From: CAJQQY01 sp964352225
GTDB lineage: Bacteria > Bacteroidota > Bacteroidia > Chitinophagales > Saprospiraceae
Length of the DNA: 21,811 nucleotides
Assembly (NCBI GenBank): GCA_964352225.1
Contig: CAYGRM010000070.1
Span: 1 to 21,811, forward strand
Direction of reading: 5' to 3'
The translations under genes were made by a program, and so were the position numbers. This document shows positions 7,206-14,613 of this stretch, in pieces. The notes under the pieces are model-generated. The model searched no databases and was not told the origin of the DNA. It saw only the letters and a program-made list of their open reading frames with translations. Numbering within the stretch: position 1 is the first letter of the stretch; every line of letters begins with the position of its first letter.

Positions 7206-7604
7206 ATGAAAAATGAAATTTTATTCCCTTTTCGATATCAATATGACAATCGTCAACGATATATCGAAACGCTGGAAATGGCAAAAAAATCTGATGCAGA
7301 AGTGGTTCTTTTTACGAGTATTCCAGAAGATGCAGCTGATGAGGAAATAGATAATGTATATCTCCATCTATTGGAATTAAACGGTTTTTTTCAAACAACT
7401 CAAAACAATTGGGGATTAAATAATATCCAATTCAAAAGAGTAATTAGTAAAGGTGATATGAGTGTGAATTTATATTCTTATTTAAAGGAAAGTGAAAATC
7501 CTCCAAGAATCGTTTCACACCCAACTTATCCAAAGTTCAATGCTTCAGTTTTGAAAAAATTATTTACCAAATTATCTATTTCACTCAACTTGATTGTTGA
7601 ATAA
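7206..7604 (+). CDS. Divergent single-domain Usp-like protein
   Basis: A 132-residue cytoplasmic protein. The start MKNEILFPFRYQYDNRQRYI and the strand AEVVLFTSIP match the beta1-alpha1-beta2 opening of universal stress proteins (compare MKKILFPIAYS and ATLVVMHAL in the two other Usp genes of the window), and the C-terminus LFTKLSISLNLIVE fits the last strand. The usual ATP loop (G-x2-G-x9-G-S/T) is not visible, so nucleotide binding is doubtful. It lies directly downstream of the sigma gene with its own GTGACC element and probably shares a transcript with the 51-residue basic protein. Its assignment rests on fold-level similarity by eye. Confidence 0.6.
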   Translation: MKNEILFPFRYQYDNRQRYIETLEMAKKSDAEVVLFTSIPEDAADEEIDNVYLHLLELNGFFQTTQNNWGLNNIQFKRVISKGDMSVNLYSYLKESENPPRIVSHPTYPKFNASVLKKLFTKLSISLNLIVE

Positions 7605-7640
7605 TAAACTATTTTATAACTCTTAGTTTTTTTTTATAAA

Positions 7641-7796
7641 ATGAAAAAGAAAGATAAAAACCTTCCAAAAAAGAAAACAATTTTTAGAGGCGAAGATGAA
7701 CTTCCCAAACCTCCAAAAAAGAAAAGACACCCAGATGAAAAGAAAACACCGCATCGATTTAAACCGTGGCAGGTGAATCTGGATGAGGAAGAATAA
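7641..7796 (+). CDS. 51-residue Lys/Pro-rich small protein
   Basis: A short ORF (ATG 7641, TAA 7794-7796) begins MKKKDKNLPKKKTIFRGEDE and ends KPWQVNLDEEE. Basic clusters (KKKK-type, PKPPKKKRH) precede a short acidic tail. There is no signal peptide or membrane segment. It is 36 bases after the Usp-like gene and is followed closely by a terminator, so the pair forms a two-gene stress transcript. I do not recognise the family; together with the H1-like gene it is the second small basic protein under a GTGACC element. Function unknown, nucleic-acid binding is only a guess. Confidence 0.6.
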   Translation: MKKKDKNLPKKKTIFRGEDELPKPPKKKRHPDEKKTPHRFKPWQVNLDEEE

Positions 7797-7819
7797 AATC
7801 ATATTAAATTAACCTCACC

Positions 7820-7864
7820 AAGAAACCCCTTAATTAAAATCTTAGTTATGGGGTTTCTTTTTTT
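7820..7864 (+). terminator. Intrinsic terminator
   Basis: AAGAAACCCC (7820-7829) pairs with GGGGTTTCTT (7850-7859) over a 20-base loop and runs into a T-tract (7857-7864). It ends the Usp-like/51-residue transcript. Confidence 0.85.
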
Positions 7865-7885
7865 GAAAAAAAAATTCTTTCTTAT

Positions 7886-7912
7886 GTGACCAATTTATAA
7901 AAAGAGAGTCTT
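7886..7912 (+). promoter_or_regulatory. GTGACC-N15-AGTCTT element, copy 4
   Basis: GTGACC 7886-7891 and AGTCTT 7907-7912, with 15 instead of 14 bases between. No gene starts within 300 bases; a terminator hairpin follows at 8006, which points to a short non-coding transcript. Confidence 0.6.
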
Positions 7913-7917
7913 ATTTG

Positions 7918-8044
7918 TAGGTTAATAAAATAATTCAAATCTTAAAGATATTAAAACCTGATTCTTAGGTTTTTAAAAATGTTTTCATTTGGTTTTTTGG
8001 GGTTATCAGAGGATGAGTCGCTTGACTCTCCTCTGAACTTTTTT
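7918..8044 (+). ncRNA. Candidate stress-induced small RNA (~127 nt)
   Basis: Between the copy-4 promoter element and a strong terminator lies a segment with no convincing gene. It contains a first stem AAAACCT/AGGTTTT (7953-7959 with 7967-7973, loop 7) and a second, strong stem (8006-8036: TCAGAGGA, a T bulge, GAGTC, loop GCTT, GACTC, TCCTCTGA) followed by CTTTTTT. This architecture (promoter, 5' stem, U-rich single-stranded linker, intrinsic terminator) is typical of bacterial trans-acting sRNAs. A 37-codon ORF starting at 7979 runs through the terminator stem and lacks a ribosome site, so I regard it as less likely. Start point is estimated from the promoter element. Confidence 0.5.
8006..8044 (+). 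terminator. Intrinsic terminator of the candidate sRNA
   Basis: A 13-bp stem with one bulged T and a GCTT tetraloop (8006-8036) is followed by six T residues (8039-8044). Confidence 0.85.
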
Positions 8045-8099
8045 ATAGAGAAAATTCAAGTTCTTTTTTATCTTTATCTTCATTGGTTCTAAAAGTTAT

Positions 8100-8245
8100 G
8101 GTACTAGATAATTTCATTTGTTTATTAAGTTATTGGTTAATGAGTTATTAGTCGTAGAATTTATTGAAGCACCATTTTGGAAATAATTTAATAACCAATA
8201 ACCTAATAACTATTTATCCCTGACCAAATGAACTCATTTAGAACC
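8100..8245 (-). mobile_element. MITE-like 146-bp element, copy B
   Basis: This non-coding 146-bp block is the reverse complement of 14614-14759, with about 17 differences by eye. It has 25-base imperfect terminal inverted repeats (outer end GGTTCTAAATGA) and internal inverted TTATTGGTT/AACCAATAA arms. No ORF is present, as expected of a miniature inverted-repeat element. It sits between the candidate sRNA and the phosphatase-family gene at 8277. Confidence 0.75.
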
Positions 8246-8276
8246 AAAAGAATATATAGCTCAAAAAATATTAAAA

Positions 8277-9347
8277 ATGCCATTTTACCAACAACTATCT
8301 AATAATTCTCCTGCAGGAAAACGAACACTCGAGCGAATCCTACAATTAAGGCAACAACTTGACGAAGAAATTCCACAAAAAACTGCAGAAAAAACTTTGC
8401 TTCTTGCTACCTGGAATATTCGAGAATTTGATTCACCAGCTTATGGCGACCGAATCAACGAAGCGTTTTATTATATCGCTGAGATTGTTGCTAGATTTGA
8501 TTTGGTAGCAATCCAAGAAGTTCGTCAAGACTTGACCGCATTGAATCAATTGATGAAGATTTTGGGGGGAAATTGGAGTGTGATTTTTACGGATGTAACC
8601 GAAGGAGCAAAGGGAAATGGAGAACGGATGGCATTCGTATATGATAAGCGAAAAGTACGGTTTGGAGGCTTGATGGGAGAGTTGGTTTTGCCTCCTGTCA
8701 TCATTAAAGATGACCAAGGAAATAAAATAGAACAACCTGCAAAACAAGTAGTACGAACCCCTTTGATGTGTGGTTTCAAAGTCGGATGGACTGATTTTAT
8801 TTTGACTACAGTTCATATTCTTTACGGGGAGGACAAAGCAAATAATGAGGAACGAGTAGAAGAAATTTCTCAAGTTGCCAAATTCTTAAACCGAAGAAGT
8901 GAGGATAGAAATGAATGGTCTCGTAACCTAATTCTCCTCGGTGATTTTAATATTTATGATACATCTGACTTGACGATGAAAGCTATCACCGACCAAGGTT
9001 TTAGCATTCCAGAAGAATTACATAACATTCCTTCTAACGCGATTAAAACCAAATTTTATGACCAAATAGCCTTTAAAGTTCGTCCCGAAAAATTTGGAAC
9101 AACTGGCAAAGCTGGTGTTTTTGATTTTTATAAAACGGTTTTTCGTATAGAAGATGAATTACTTTACGTCCAAGAAATGGGAGAAGCATATCAGTTTAAA
9201 TCTGATGGGAAACCTCGAACCAACCAGAGTGCTTATTATAAAACCTACTGGCGGACGTTCCAAATGAGCGATCATTTACCGATGTGGACGGAACTTAAAG
9301 TAGACTATTCAGATGCTTATTTGGAAAATAAATTAAATGCCAAATAA
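8277..9347 (+). CDS. Endonuclease/exonuclease/phosphatase-family hydrolase
   Basis: A 356-residue protein of the EEP (DNase I/exonuclease III-like) superfamily of metal-dependent phosphoesterases. Motifs in order: TWNIREF (Asn of motif 1, about residue 46), AIQEV (catalytic Glu), GERMAFVYDK, the TVHILYG His segment, LGDFNIYD (Asp/Asn pair) and the C-terminal SDHLPMW with the catalytic His. No signal peptide is visible and the first 40 residues are polar, so a cytoplasmic location is likely; the substrate (nucleic acid, phosphoinositide or other phosphoester) cannot be decided. No GTGACC element or clear housekeeping promoter is found upstream, where the MITE-like copy B lies. Confidence 0.88.
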   Translation: MPFYQQLSNNSPAGKRTLERILQLRQQLDEEIPQKTAEKTLLLATWNIREFDSPAYGDRINEAFYYIAEIVARFDLVAIQEVRQDLTALNQLMKILGGNWSVIFTDVTEGAKGNGERMAFVYDKRKVRFGGLMGELVLPPVIIKDDQGNKIEQPAKQVVRTPLMCGFKVGWTDFILTTVHILYGEDKANNEERVEEISQVAKFLNRRSEDRNEWSRNLILLGDFNIYDTSDLTMKAITDQGFSIPEELHNIPSNAIKTKFYDQIAFKVRPEKFGTTGKAGVFDFYKTVFRIEDELLYVQEMGEAYQFKSDGKPRTNQSAYYKTYWRTFQMSDHLPMWTELKVDYSDAYLENKLNAK

Positions 9348-9356
9348 GGTTATCAA

Positions 9357-9506
9357 AGGCTTTTTCATAAAAATAAATTTGAAGCATTTAAGGTATTTAA
9401 GGACATATAATATTCCCATAATGGAGGCTCATATGTTCTTAAATACCTTATATGGTTTTAAAAAAGACACATTCAACCTTACATGGTATTTTTATGAGAA
9501 AGCTCT
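9357..9506. repeat. Palindromic intergenic element, type 2 (150 bp)
   Basis: Outer arms (9357-9375 and 9487-9506, CATAAAAATA core) and a 19-bp inner stem (9390-9408 with 9431-9449, one G-T pair) make a long imperfect palindrome. It contains GGACATATAATATT (9401-9414), which also occurs in the palindrome at 12616. It has no T-tract after the inner stem, so it is a repeat element and not a standard terminator. Confidence 0.6.
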
Positions 9507-9525
9507 TTAAGGTTATCATAACCAT

Positions 9526-9551
9526 GTGACCAAAATCGGAAATTTAGTCTT
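9526..9551 (+). promoter_or_regulatory. GTGACC-N14-AGTCTT element, copy 5
   Basis: GTGACC 9526-9531 and AGTCTT 9546-9551, spacer 14. It is 165 bases before the Usp start, the longest leader of the set; the leader carries a solo MITE end. Confidence 0.75.
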
Positions 9552-9663
9552 TTTGTCACCATCCATTAGGGTACTTGTTTATTTTAGAACAAAGTGATTT
9601 CATTCAAACGGGCAAGTCTTGGTGGTAAAAATTCGGGATAATTAATGTTATTTCCGAATTATT

Positions 9664-9688
9664 TGACCAAACAAATTCATTTAGAACC
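9664..9688. repeat. Solo terminal repeat of the 146-bp MITE-like element
   Basis: These 25 bases (TGACCAAAC ... TTTAGAACC) match the right end of copy B (8221-8245) with about three differences. The rest of the element is absent, and the end lies in the predicted 5' leader of the Usp-MscS transcript. Confidence 0.55.
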
Positions 9689-9716
9689 TTTATTTTTAAT
9701 AAATAAAAAAATAAAA

Positions 9717-10568
9717 ATGAAAAAGATTTTATTTCCTATTGCCTATAGTTTACAATCCAAAGTTGCTTTCCGATACACTCAAAAAATTGCTCAATATTTT
9801 GGAGCAAGTATTACTTTATTGCATGTTTACAAATCAATTTCTCCAATTATCGGAGAGATAGATGAAGATACCTTAATTGAAGTCGGTGGATATGATTATA
9901 GTGCATTGGAAGATAAGAAATGGGAGGAAGAAGTAGACAAATTGAAAAGTTTTGCCAAGGAAATGTCTGCACAAGAATTTGAAGATATTTCGATAGATTT
10001 TATTGCTACTAACGGAAAAGTGGTTAATGAAATATTGGAAGTCAATGATGCCAATCAATTTGATTTAATTGTAATGGGCATGCGAAAACACACGACAACG
10101 GAACGTCTTTTTGGAAATATTACATACTCCATTTTAGAAGAAATTAGTTGTCCGATTTTGCTTATTCCACCTTCTGCTCATTATCTAGGAATGGATAAAA
10201 TAATTTATGGAACAGCCTTTCAAGTAGGTGATACTTCCGCTATCGATCATCTTTTTGACTGGTGCGAAGCTTTTGAGGCAACCTTGCATTTATTGCACAT
10301 CCACCAGAAAATAGAAAAGCCTGTGGCTCAACTTAATATGAATAATTTGATGGCAAATTATAAAACTGAAATAGATGCAGGATTTATGACTTTTCAATTA
10401 TTAGAGGGGAATATTCGAGAAGCTATGGAGGAGTATATAAAATTTACAGGAGCCGATTTATTGGCAATTCATCGGAGGAAAAAAGGATTTTGGCAACGAA
10501 TTCAAGAAGGTAGTTTAACTAACTATTTGATTGAGGATTCCATGATTCCAATATTGATTTTAAAGTGA
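9717..10568 (+). CDS. Tandem-domain universal stress protein (UspA family)
   Basis: A 283-residue cytoplasmic protein made of two Usp domains: domain 1 (residues 1-150, MKKILFPIAYS ... LIVMGMRKHTTTERLFGN ... CPILLIPP) and domain 2 (about 158-283, MDKIIYGTAF ... LHLLHIH ... GADLLAIHRRKK ... IPILILK). The GMRK...FGNITYS loop in domain 1 only partly matches the canonical ATP loop. I chose ATG 9717 and not the upstream in-frame ATG 9645 because MKKILFP is the conserved Usp start and the extra 24 residues look like leader sequence. It is followed after 10 bases by an MscS gene, so both are probably one stress transcript under copy 5 of the GTGACC element. Confidence 0.88.
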   Translation: MKKILFPIAYSLQSKVAFRYTQKIAQYFGASITLLHVYKSISPIIGEIDEDTLIEVGGYDYSALEDKKWEEEVDKLKSFAKEMSAQEFEDISIDFIATNGKVVNEILEVNDANQFDLIVMGMRKHTTTERLFGNITYSILEEISCPILLIPPSAHYLGMDKIIYGTAFQVGDTSAIDHLFDWCEAFEATLHLLHIHQKIEKPVAQLNMNNLMANYKTEIDAGFMTFQLLEGNIREAMEEYIKFTGADLLAIHRRKKGFWQRIQEGSLTNYLIEDSMIPILILK

Positions 10569-10578
10569 TAAAAAACAT

Positions 10579-11436
10579 ATGAATAGTTTAAAAGAAATTT
10601 TAGAATACAATTTTTTGAGTGTTGGTGATTATAATTTGAATTTGATCAAATTAATCATAGTTCTCCTGATTTACTTTTTGACTCAGTTGCTTTTATGGTT
10701 TAGTTTAAAAGTGATTAAGCGTTTTTTCTTGAGAAAAAAACTTGATTCTGGAAGACAATATGCTGTAACTCAATTCGTAAAATATATCCTTTATACCTTA
10801 GGATTATTACTTATCTTAGAAAGTCTTGGTATTCAGTTATCATTACTTTGGGCAGGGTCGGCAGCATTGTTGGTTGGGGTTGGATTAGGTTTGCAACAGA
10901 CATTTAATGACTTAGTTTCAGGTTTTATTTTATTAATAGAAGGGACAGTTGATGTAGATGATATTTTGGAAATAGGGCCAATGGTAGGTCGAGTAACCAA
11001 GATCGGTTTGAGAACCTCCACCGTGGAAACTAGGGATAATATTGTTGTAGTACTGCCTAATTCCAAATTGGTGATGGACAATGTTGTGAATTGGAGTCAT
11101 AACAATACTCCTACAAGGTTTGAAGTCAATGTTGGTGTATCTTATAGTTCCGATGTTGATTTGGTCACTTCTTTAATTTTGGAAGCCATTAATAATCACC
11201 CAAAAATTCTTTCAGAACCGAAACCTCAGGTTCAGTTCAAAGATTTTGGAAGTTCTTCTTTGGATTTTACCCTGTACTTTTTCACCTACGAATTTTTTAG
11301 GATTGAAGTCATTAAGAGTGATTTACGATATGCGATATTAAGATCTTTTAGAAAAAATAATATAGAAATTCCATTTCCACAAAGAGACCTTTGGTTGAAA
11401 AATTCAGAGTTGTTTCAGAATAAAGAAAGGGAGTAA
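10579..11436 (+). CDS. MscS-family mechanosensitive channel (first copy)
   Basis: A 285-residue inner-membrane protein with three predicted transmembrane helices (about 22-45, 64-86, 88-122). The third carries the Gly/Ala-rich pore helix AGSAALLVGVGLGLQQTFND characteristic of MscS, followed by the cytoplasmic beta domain (VDDILEIGPMVGRVTKIGLRTSTVETRD, LPNSKLV) and the C-terminal vestibule with EIPFPQRDLW. Such channels release solutes on osmotic downshock. It is 10 bases after the Usp gene, so both probably respond to the same GTGACC element. A second MscS paralogue is encoded at 12844-13704. Confidence 0.9.
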   Translation: MNSLKEILEYNFLSVGDYNLNLIKLIIVLLIYFLTQLLLWFSLKVIKRFFLRKKLDSGRQYAVTQFVKYILYTLGLLLILESLGIQLSLLWAGSAALLVGVGLGLQQTFNDLVSGFILLIEGTVDVDDILEIGPMVGRVTKIGLRTSTVETRDNIVVVLPNSKLVMDNVVNWSHNNTPTRFEVNVGVSYSSDVDLVTSLILEAINNHPKILSEPKPQVQFKDFGSSSLDFTLYFFTYEFFRIEVIKSDLRYAILRSFRKNNIEIPFPQRDLWLKNSELFQNKERE

Positions 11437-11542
11437 CCTAGTGGTGGAAAATGCTTCAAATGGTAACTAAAGGGAGCTAAAAAAAATCCTATTAAGAGTC
11501 GTAATGAATCAATAAATCTAAGCAAATTCCTCTCTTTTTTTG

Positions 11543-11568
11543 GTGACCTTTTTTCTTGTTTGAGTCCT
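11543..11568 (+). promoter_or_regulatory. GTGACC-N14-AGTCCT element, copy 6 (variant)
   Basis: GTGACC 11543-11548 and AGTCCT 11563-11568, spacer 14, 36 bases before the OmpA-lipoprotein start. The A-tract after GTGACC is replaced by T residues and one base of the second box differs. Confidence 0.65.
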
Positions 11569-11604
11569 TTAAGAAGTTTTTCATATTTTAAAAAATAATA
11601 ATAC

Positions 11605-12543
11605 ATGAACAATTTAATTCGTACGGTAAGTTTTATTCTTTTATGTACATTTTTAGTTTCTTCTTGTGTCACTAAAAAGAAATTTGCAGCTATGCAAAAC
11701 GATTACCAGGATCAATTAGAAGTGTCCAACAAACAGCTTGGAGAATGTGGCGAGAGTTTAAACGATTACATGGCTCGTTTGGCTACTTGCAATGACAAAC
11801 TTTCTCAAAAAGAAAGCGATAATCGAAATGTTAACAGCACATTGAAACTTCGAGAAGAGCAGATTCAAGATCTAAAAGACCAATTGGCAGATGCGAAAAA
11901 ATTAAGAGATAAGCAACTTAGCCAAGTGGGAGATTTGACCGTATTGTCTCAATCTGCGAATGAAAACATCAAGGAAACTTTGACTCAATTGGAGAAAAAA
12001 GATAAGTATATCCGATTACTTCAAAATGCAAAAACTAAGGCAGATTCTATCAACCTGGCGTTAGCGTTTAATTTAAAAAGTGTGTTGAAAGATGGAATCG
12101 AAGACCAAGATGTAGAAATTAAAGTAGACAAAACGGTGGTCTTTGTTAACCTTTCTGACAAGATGGTTTTTCAAAGTGGAAGTTCTACAATTACTCCACG
12201 AGCACAGGAAGTATTGAGCAAAATTGCCCAAATCGTAAAGTCTAGACCTGACCTTGAAGTCATGGTAGAAGGCTATACCGATAATGTGCCGATCAAGAAT
12301 TCTTGCATGGAGGATAACTGGGATTTGAGTGTCAAGCGAGCAACCTCGGTGGTGCGAGTTTTACAACAAAACTATGGCGTAGATCCCAATAAATTAATTG
12401 CAGCAGGGCGAAGCGAGTACAATATGTTAGCTGCTAATGATACTGCTGAAGGACGATTGATGAATCGAAGAACTAGGATAATTATTCTTCCTAAATTAAA
12501 CCAATTTTACGATTTATTAAATCCATCGAATATGCCTAAGTAG
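11605..12543 (+). CDS. OmpA-family peptidoglycan-binding lipoprotein
   Basis: A 312-residue predicted outer-membrane lipoprotein: signal peptide and lipobox VSSC with Cys21, a long alpha-helical coiled coil (about 30-145, many Glu/Lys/Gln), and an OmpA_C domain (about 180-298) with FQSGSSTITP, GYTDNVP, the N238-WDLSVKRA segment and NRRTRI, which contact peptidoglycan diaminopimelate in the family. It should tether the outer membrane to the wall or sense envelope strain. It has its own variant GTGACC element close upstream. A small hairpin follows the stop. Confidence 0.88.
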   Translation: MNNLIRTVSFILLCTFLVSSCVTKKKFAAMQNDYQDQLEVSNKQLGECGESLNDYMARLATCNDKLSQKESDNRNVNSTLKLREEQIQDLKDQLADAKKLRDKQLSQVGDLTVLSQSANENIKETLTQLEKKDKYIRLLQNAKTKADSINLALAFNLKSVLKDGIEDQDVEIKVDKTVVFVNLSDKMVFQSGSSTITPRAQEVLSKIAQIVKSRPDLEVMVEGYTDNVPIKNSCMEDNWDLSVKRATSVVRVLQQNYGVDPNKLIAAGRSEYNMLAANDTAEGRLMNRRTRIIILPKLNQFYDLLNPSNMPK

Positions 12544-12549
12544 GTAAAT

Positions 12550-12589
12550 TATGTTGCTAAACTAGCAACATAGTTGATAAGAGGTTTTT
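12550..12589 (+). terminator. Possible terminator after the OmpA gene
   Basis: ATGTTGCTA (12551-12559) pairs perfectly with TAGCAACAT (12563-12571) around a 3-base loop. The T-run (12584-12589) comes 12 bases later, so this is a weak or atypical terminator. Confidence 0.4.
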
Positions 12590-12615
12590 TATATGTAAAT
12601 AATGAAAAACCACAA

Positions 12616-12702
12616 CAGAATTTTTTTTACCACATAGTCACATAGGACATATAATATTTTATCTATGTTTTCTATGTGCCTATGTGGTAAAATTAAATTC
12701 TG
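12616..12702. repeat. Palindromic intergenic element, type 2 (87 bp)
   Basis: Arms CAGAATT...ACCACATAG and CTATGTGGT...AATTCTG form a long imperfect stem spanning the whole element. The core GGACATATAATATT (12645-12658) is identical to that in 9401-9414. It lies in the convergent gap between the OmpA and MscS genes, a usual site for REP/MITE-like repeats. The rest of 12544-12843 holds only a small AATTAG/CTAATT hairpin (12750-12766). Confidence 0.65.
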
Positions 12703-12843
12703 AAGTCTGCACACTAAATTTATTGATAAGACAGCCTCTTTATATTTTCAATTAGAAAAGCTAATTTTTTAATTGAAAGCTATTTTCCAAAATCAAATTC
12801 CTTTGGAGATTCTATTTTATCAACTTGCTAGCCAGCGTACTTT

Positions 12844-13704
12844 TTAGTTACTTGCCAACGCTTCATTTTTATAAACAATGGTCCGGTAAGGAAATGGTAT
12901 TTCAATGTTTTCAGCTTCAAATCTCTCCTTAATACTTTCCAGCAGATCACATCCCATCACAAAGGCATCAGGTGAATTTAATGCCCAAGCCCATCCTCTC
13001 AAATTGACTGAAAAATCGGTCAGACTAATTGTTCTGACCACCGCAATTGGATCCCCTTTTTCTATTTGTTCGGCATTCCTAGGATCAATATGAAGTGGAT
13101 GATTTAGAATTTCTTCTTCTATGATTTTCTTAGCTTTTTTTACATCCGAATCATAACTAATGCTCATATCTACCCATCGGCAAATTTTATCATCCACAAA
13201 ATCAGAATTAATAATTACCTCATTACTAATGATAGAATTAGGAATGATAATTCTTTTATTTTCAAAATCTCGAATCACCGTATGTCTTAGAGTAATATCT
13301 TCTACAATTCCAATCAAGGTATCTCGGATTTTTAATCGGTCACCAAGTCTAAATGGTTTAAATAAAATCACAAAAATACCACTTACCACATTGCTTAGCG
13401 CTTGTTGTGATGCCAGACCAATAGCCAAGGCAAAAATACCCGCACCTGCCAGCATAGAACTGGCTACTGCCCGTAGAGAATCCACTCTATAAATTGCTAA
13501 ACCAAATCCAACCAAATAGATCAACGCTGAAATAATGTATCTCAAAAACTTATAATTGGTGGGATCATTATTCATTTCCAGGGTAGACTTTTTAATAAAC
13601 CTTGAGAACACTTTATTAAAAATAGATGCAAGAATAAAGGTAAGGATTAGTATTGCTACGAATATTACAATCACTTCAAAATGGGATAAAATTTGTTCTT
13701 TCAT
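12844..13704 (-). CDS. MscS-family mechanosensitive channel (second copy)
   Basis: A 286-residue inner-membrane channel with three predicted helices (about 9-30, 53-73, 78-114). The pore helix has the pattern AGAGIFALAIGLASQQALSN, then VVSGIFVILFKPFRLGDRLKI, and the beta domain carries VEDITLRHTVIRDFENKRIIIPNS, a very typical small-MscS sequence. It ends with EIPFPYRTIVYK. It is only distantly related to the copy at 10579, so the two are probably functionally distinct. It lies 19 bases after the acidic lipoprotein gene and shares its GTGACC element at 14573. Confidence 0.92.
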   Translation of the reverse strand: MKEQILSHFEVIVIFVAILILTFILASIFNKVFSRFIKKSTLEMNNDPTNYKFLRYIISALIYLVGFGLAIYRVDSLRAVASSMLAGAGIFALAIGLASQQALSNVVSGIFVILFKPFRLGDRLKIRDTLIGIVEDITLRHTVIRDFENKRIIIPNSIISNEVIINSDFVDDKICRWVDMSISYDSDVKKAKKIIEEEILNHPLHIDPRNAEQIEKGDPIAVVRTISLTDFSVNLRGWAWALNSPDAFVMGCDLLESIKERFEAENIEIPFPYRTIVYKNEALASN

Positions 13705-13723
13705 ATTATGATTTTATTTATTT

Positions 13724-14518
13724 TTAAAAACTAACTTTTTGAGAATTTAATATTTGTTGCATTTTATCGGCAAAAACTTGGAGGTCATCCGCCTCTGTCA
13801 AAGTACCATCCGACACTCTTTCGTCATATTTTTTTAAGGATTGTAACAATTCATTTACAGGTTCTTTTTCTGCTCCATTTAAACTATGGATTACTCTAGC
13901 TAATAAATCAATTGCTTTAGTCACATAATATGCTCCATCCTCTGGAGATTCATTAATAGCAATTGCAATAGCGAGATAATCCTTTGTCAAATTCAACCCA
14001 ATTACAGCGAACGAAGAACTTGTTTGATTAAGATTTAGTTTTTTTTCATTTTCAAGATTTTTCTTTAGATCCTTGATAGCACTTATCGTTGCTTGCAAGT
14101 GTTTACTGTCCTCTTTTCCTAAATCCTCTCCTTCTCCCTCTAAATATTCTGCTGAAAGTCCTAATAATTCCGCAGCTGAAGAGTAATCTCTTTCTTCAAA
14201 TTTATTCCAAGATTCAAGTAGATTGAAATCTGCGCCACCTATATCATCCTGCACATTTATATCCAAGATTTCTTCTTCTGTGAAGTCCTCATTTTTTCCA
14301 ATTTCATATTCTTCCTCATTGTCCTCATCCTCATTGTCTTCCTCCTCATTATCTTTTTCCTCAGATATCTCTTCCTCATTATCCTCTTCCATAAATTTGT
14401 TATCTACCTCCTCCTTTTTTTCTTTAGTATTCTTTTTCTCAGTTGTCCCGCATGATTGTCCCATTAAAAGGAGAATACTGAAAAATGTTAGAATAATAAT
14501 GATATACTTTTTTTTCAT
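13724..14518 (-). CDS. Acidic, low-complexity lipoprotein with helical C-terminus
   Basis: A 264-residue predicted lipoprotein: hydrophobic N-terminus and lipobox MGQSC with Cys23, then about 50 residues (35-85) almost only Glu, Asp, Asn and Lys with repeating EEDNEEE-type units, then a mixed alpha-helical region (about 100-264, for example WNKFEERDYSSAAELLGLSAEYLEG and YYVTKAIDLLARVIHSL) that resembles helical-repeat folds. I do not recognise a family. The acidic stretch could span the periplasm or bind cations. It is the first gene of a two-gene transcript with an MscS channel, so a role in envelope or osmotic stress is inferred from context. Confidence 0.72.
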   Translation of the reverse strand: MKKKYIIIILTFFSILLLMGQSCGTTEKKNTKEKKEEVDNKFMEEDNEEEISEEKDNEEEDNEDEDNEEEYEIGKNEDFTEEEILDINVQDDIGGADFNLLESWNKFEERDYSSAAELLGLSAEYLEGEGEDLGKEDSKHLQATISAIKDLKKNLENEKKLNLNQTSSSFAVIGLNLTKDYLAIAIAINESPEDGAYYVTKAIDLLARVIHSLNGAEKEPVNELLQSLKKYDERVSDGTLTEADDLQVFADKMQQILNSQKVSF

Positions 14519-14572
14519 GATTTAAATTATTAGTAGGTTTGAGGAAAATTTATTTACGATAAGACCAGGGTA

Positions 14573-14598
14573 ATGACTATAATCCATTTTTTGGTCAC
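14573..14598 (-). promoter_or_regulatory. GTGACC-N14-AGTCAT element, copy 7 (minus strand)
   Basis: On the minus strand GTGACC (14598-14593) and AGTCAT (14578-14573) are 14 bases apart, 54 bases before the acidic-lipoprotein start. The second box differs by one base from AGTCTT. Confidence 0.65.
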
Positions 14599-14613
14599 AA
14601 GGGGTAGTTTTTT

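Noticed and set aside
7979..8092. 37-codon ORF (MFSFGFLGLSEDES...) over the candidate sRNA
   Set aside because: It runs through a strong terminator hairpin and has no ribosome site; kept only as an alternative.
8221..8245. TGACCAAA-like sequence before the EEP-family gene as a tenth stress promoter
   Set aside because: It lacks the leading G of GTGACC and has no AGTCTT box 14 bases downstream; it is the terminal repeat of the MITE-like element.
8433..8873. 146-codon ORF on the minus strand
   Set aside because: It lies fully inside the EEP-family gene in the opposite frame and shows no domain pattern.
9390..9449. 19-bp hairpin as terminator of the EEP-family gene
   Set aside because: No T-tract follows the stem, and it is nested in a larger palindromic repeat.
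9645..9716. In-frame upstream start adding 24 residues to the first tandem Usp
   Set aside because: MKKILFP at 9717 is the conserved Usp N-terminus, and the extra segment overlaps the solo MITE end in the leader.
14223..14525. Ser-rich ORF on the plus strand
   Set aside because: It is the reverse-strand shadow of the acidic lipoprotein's Glu/Asp codons.
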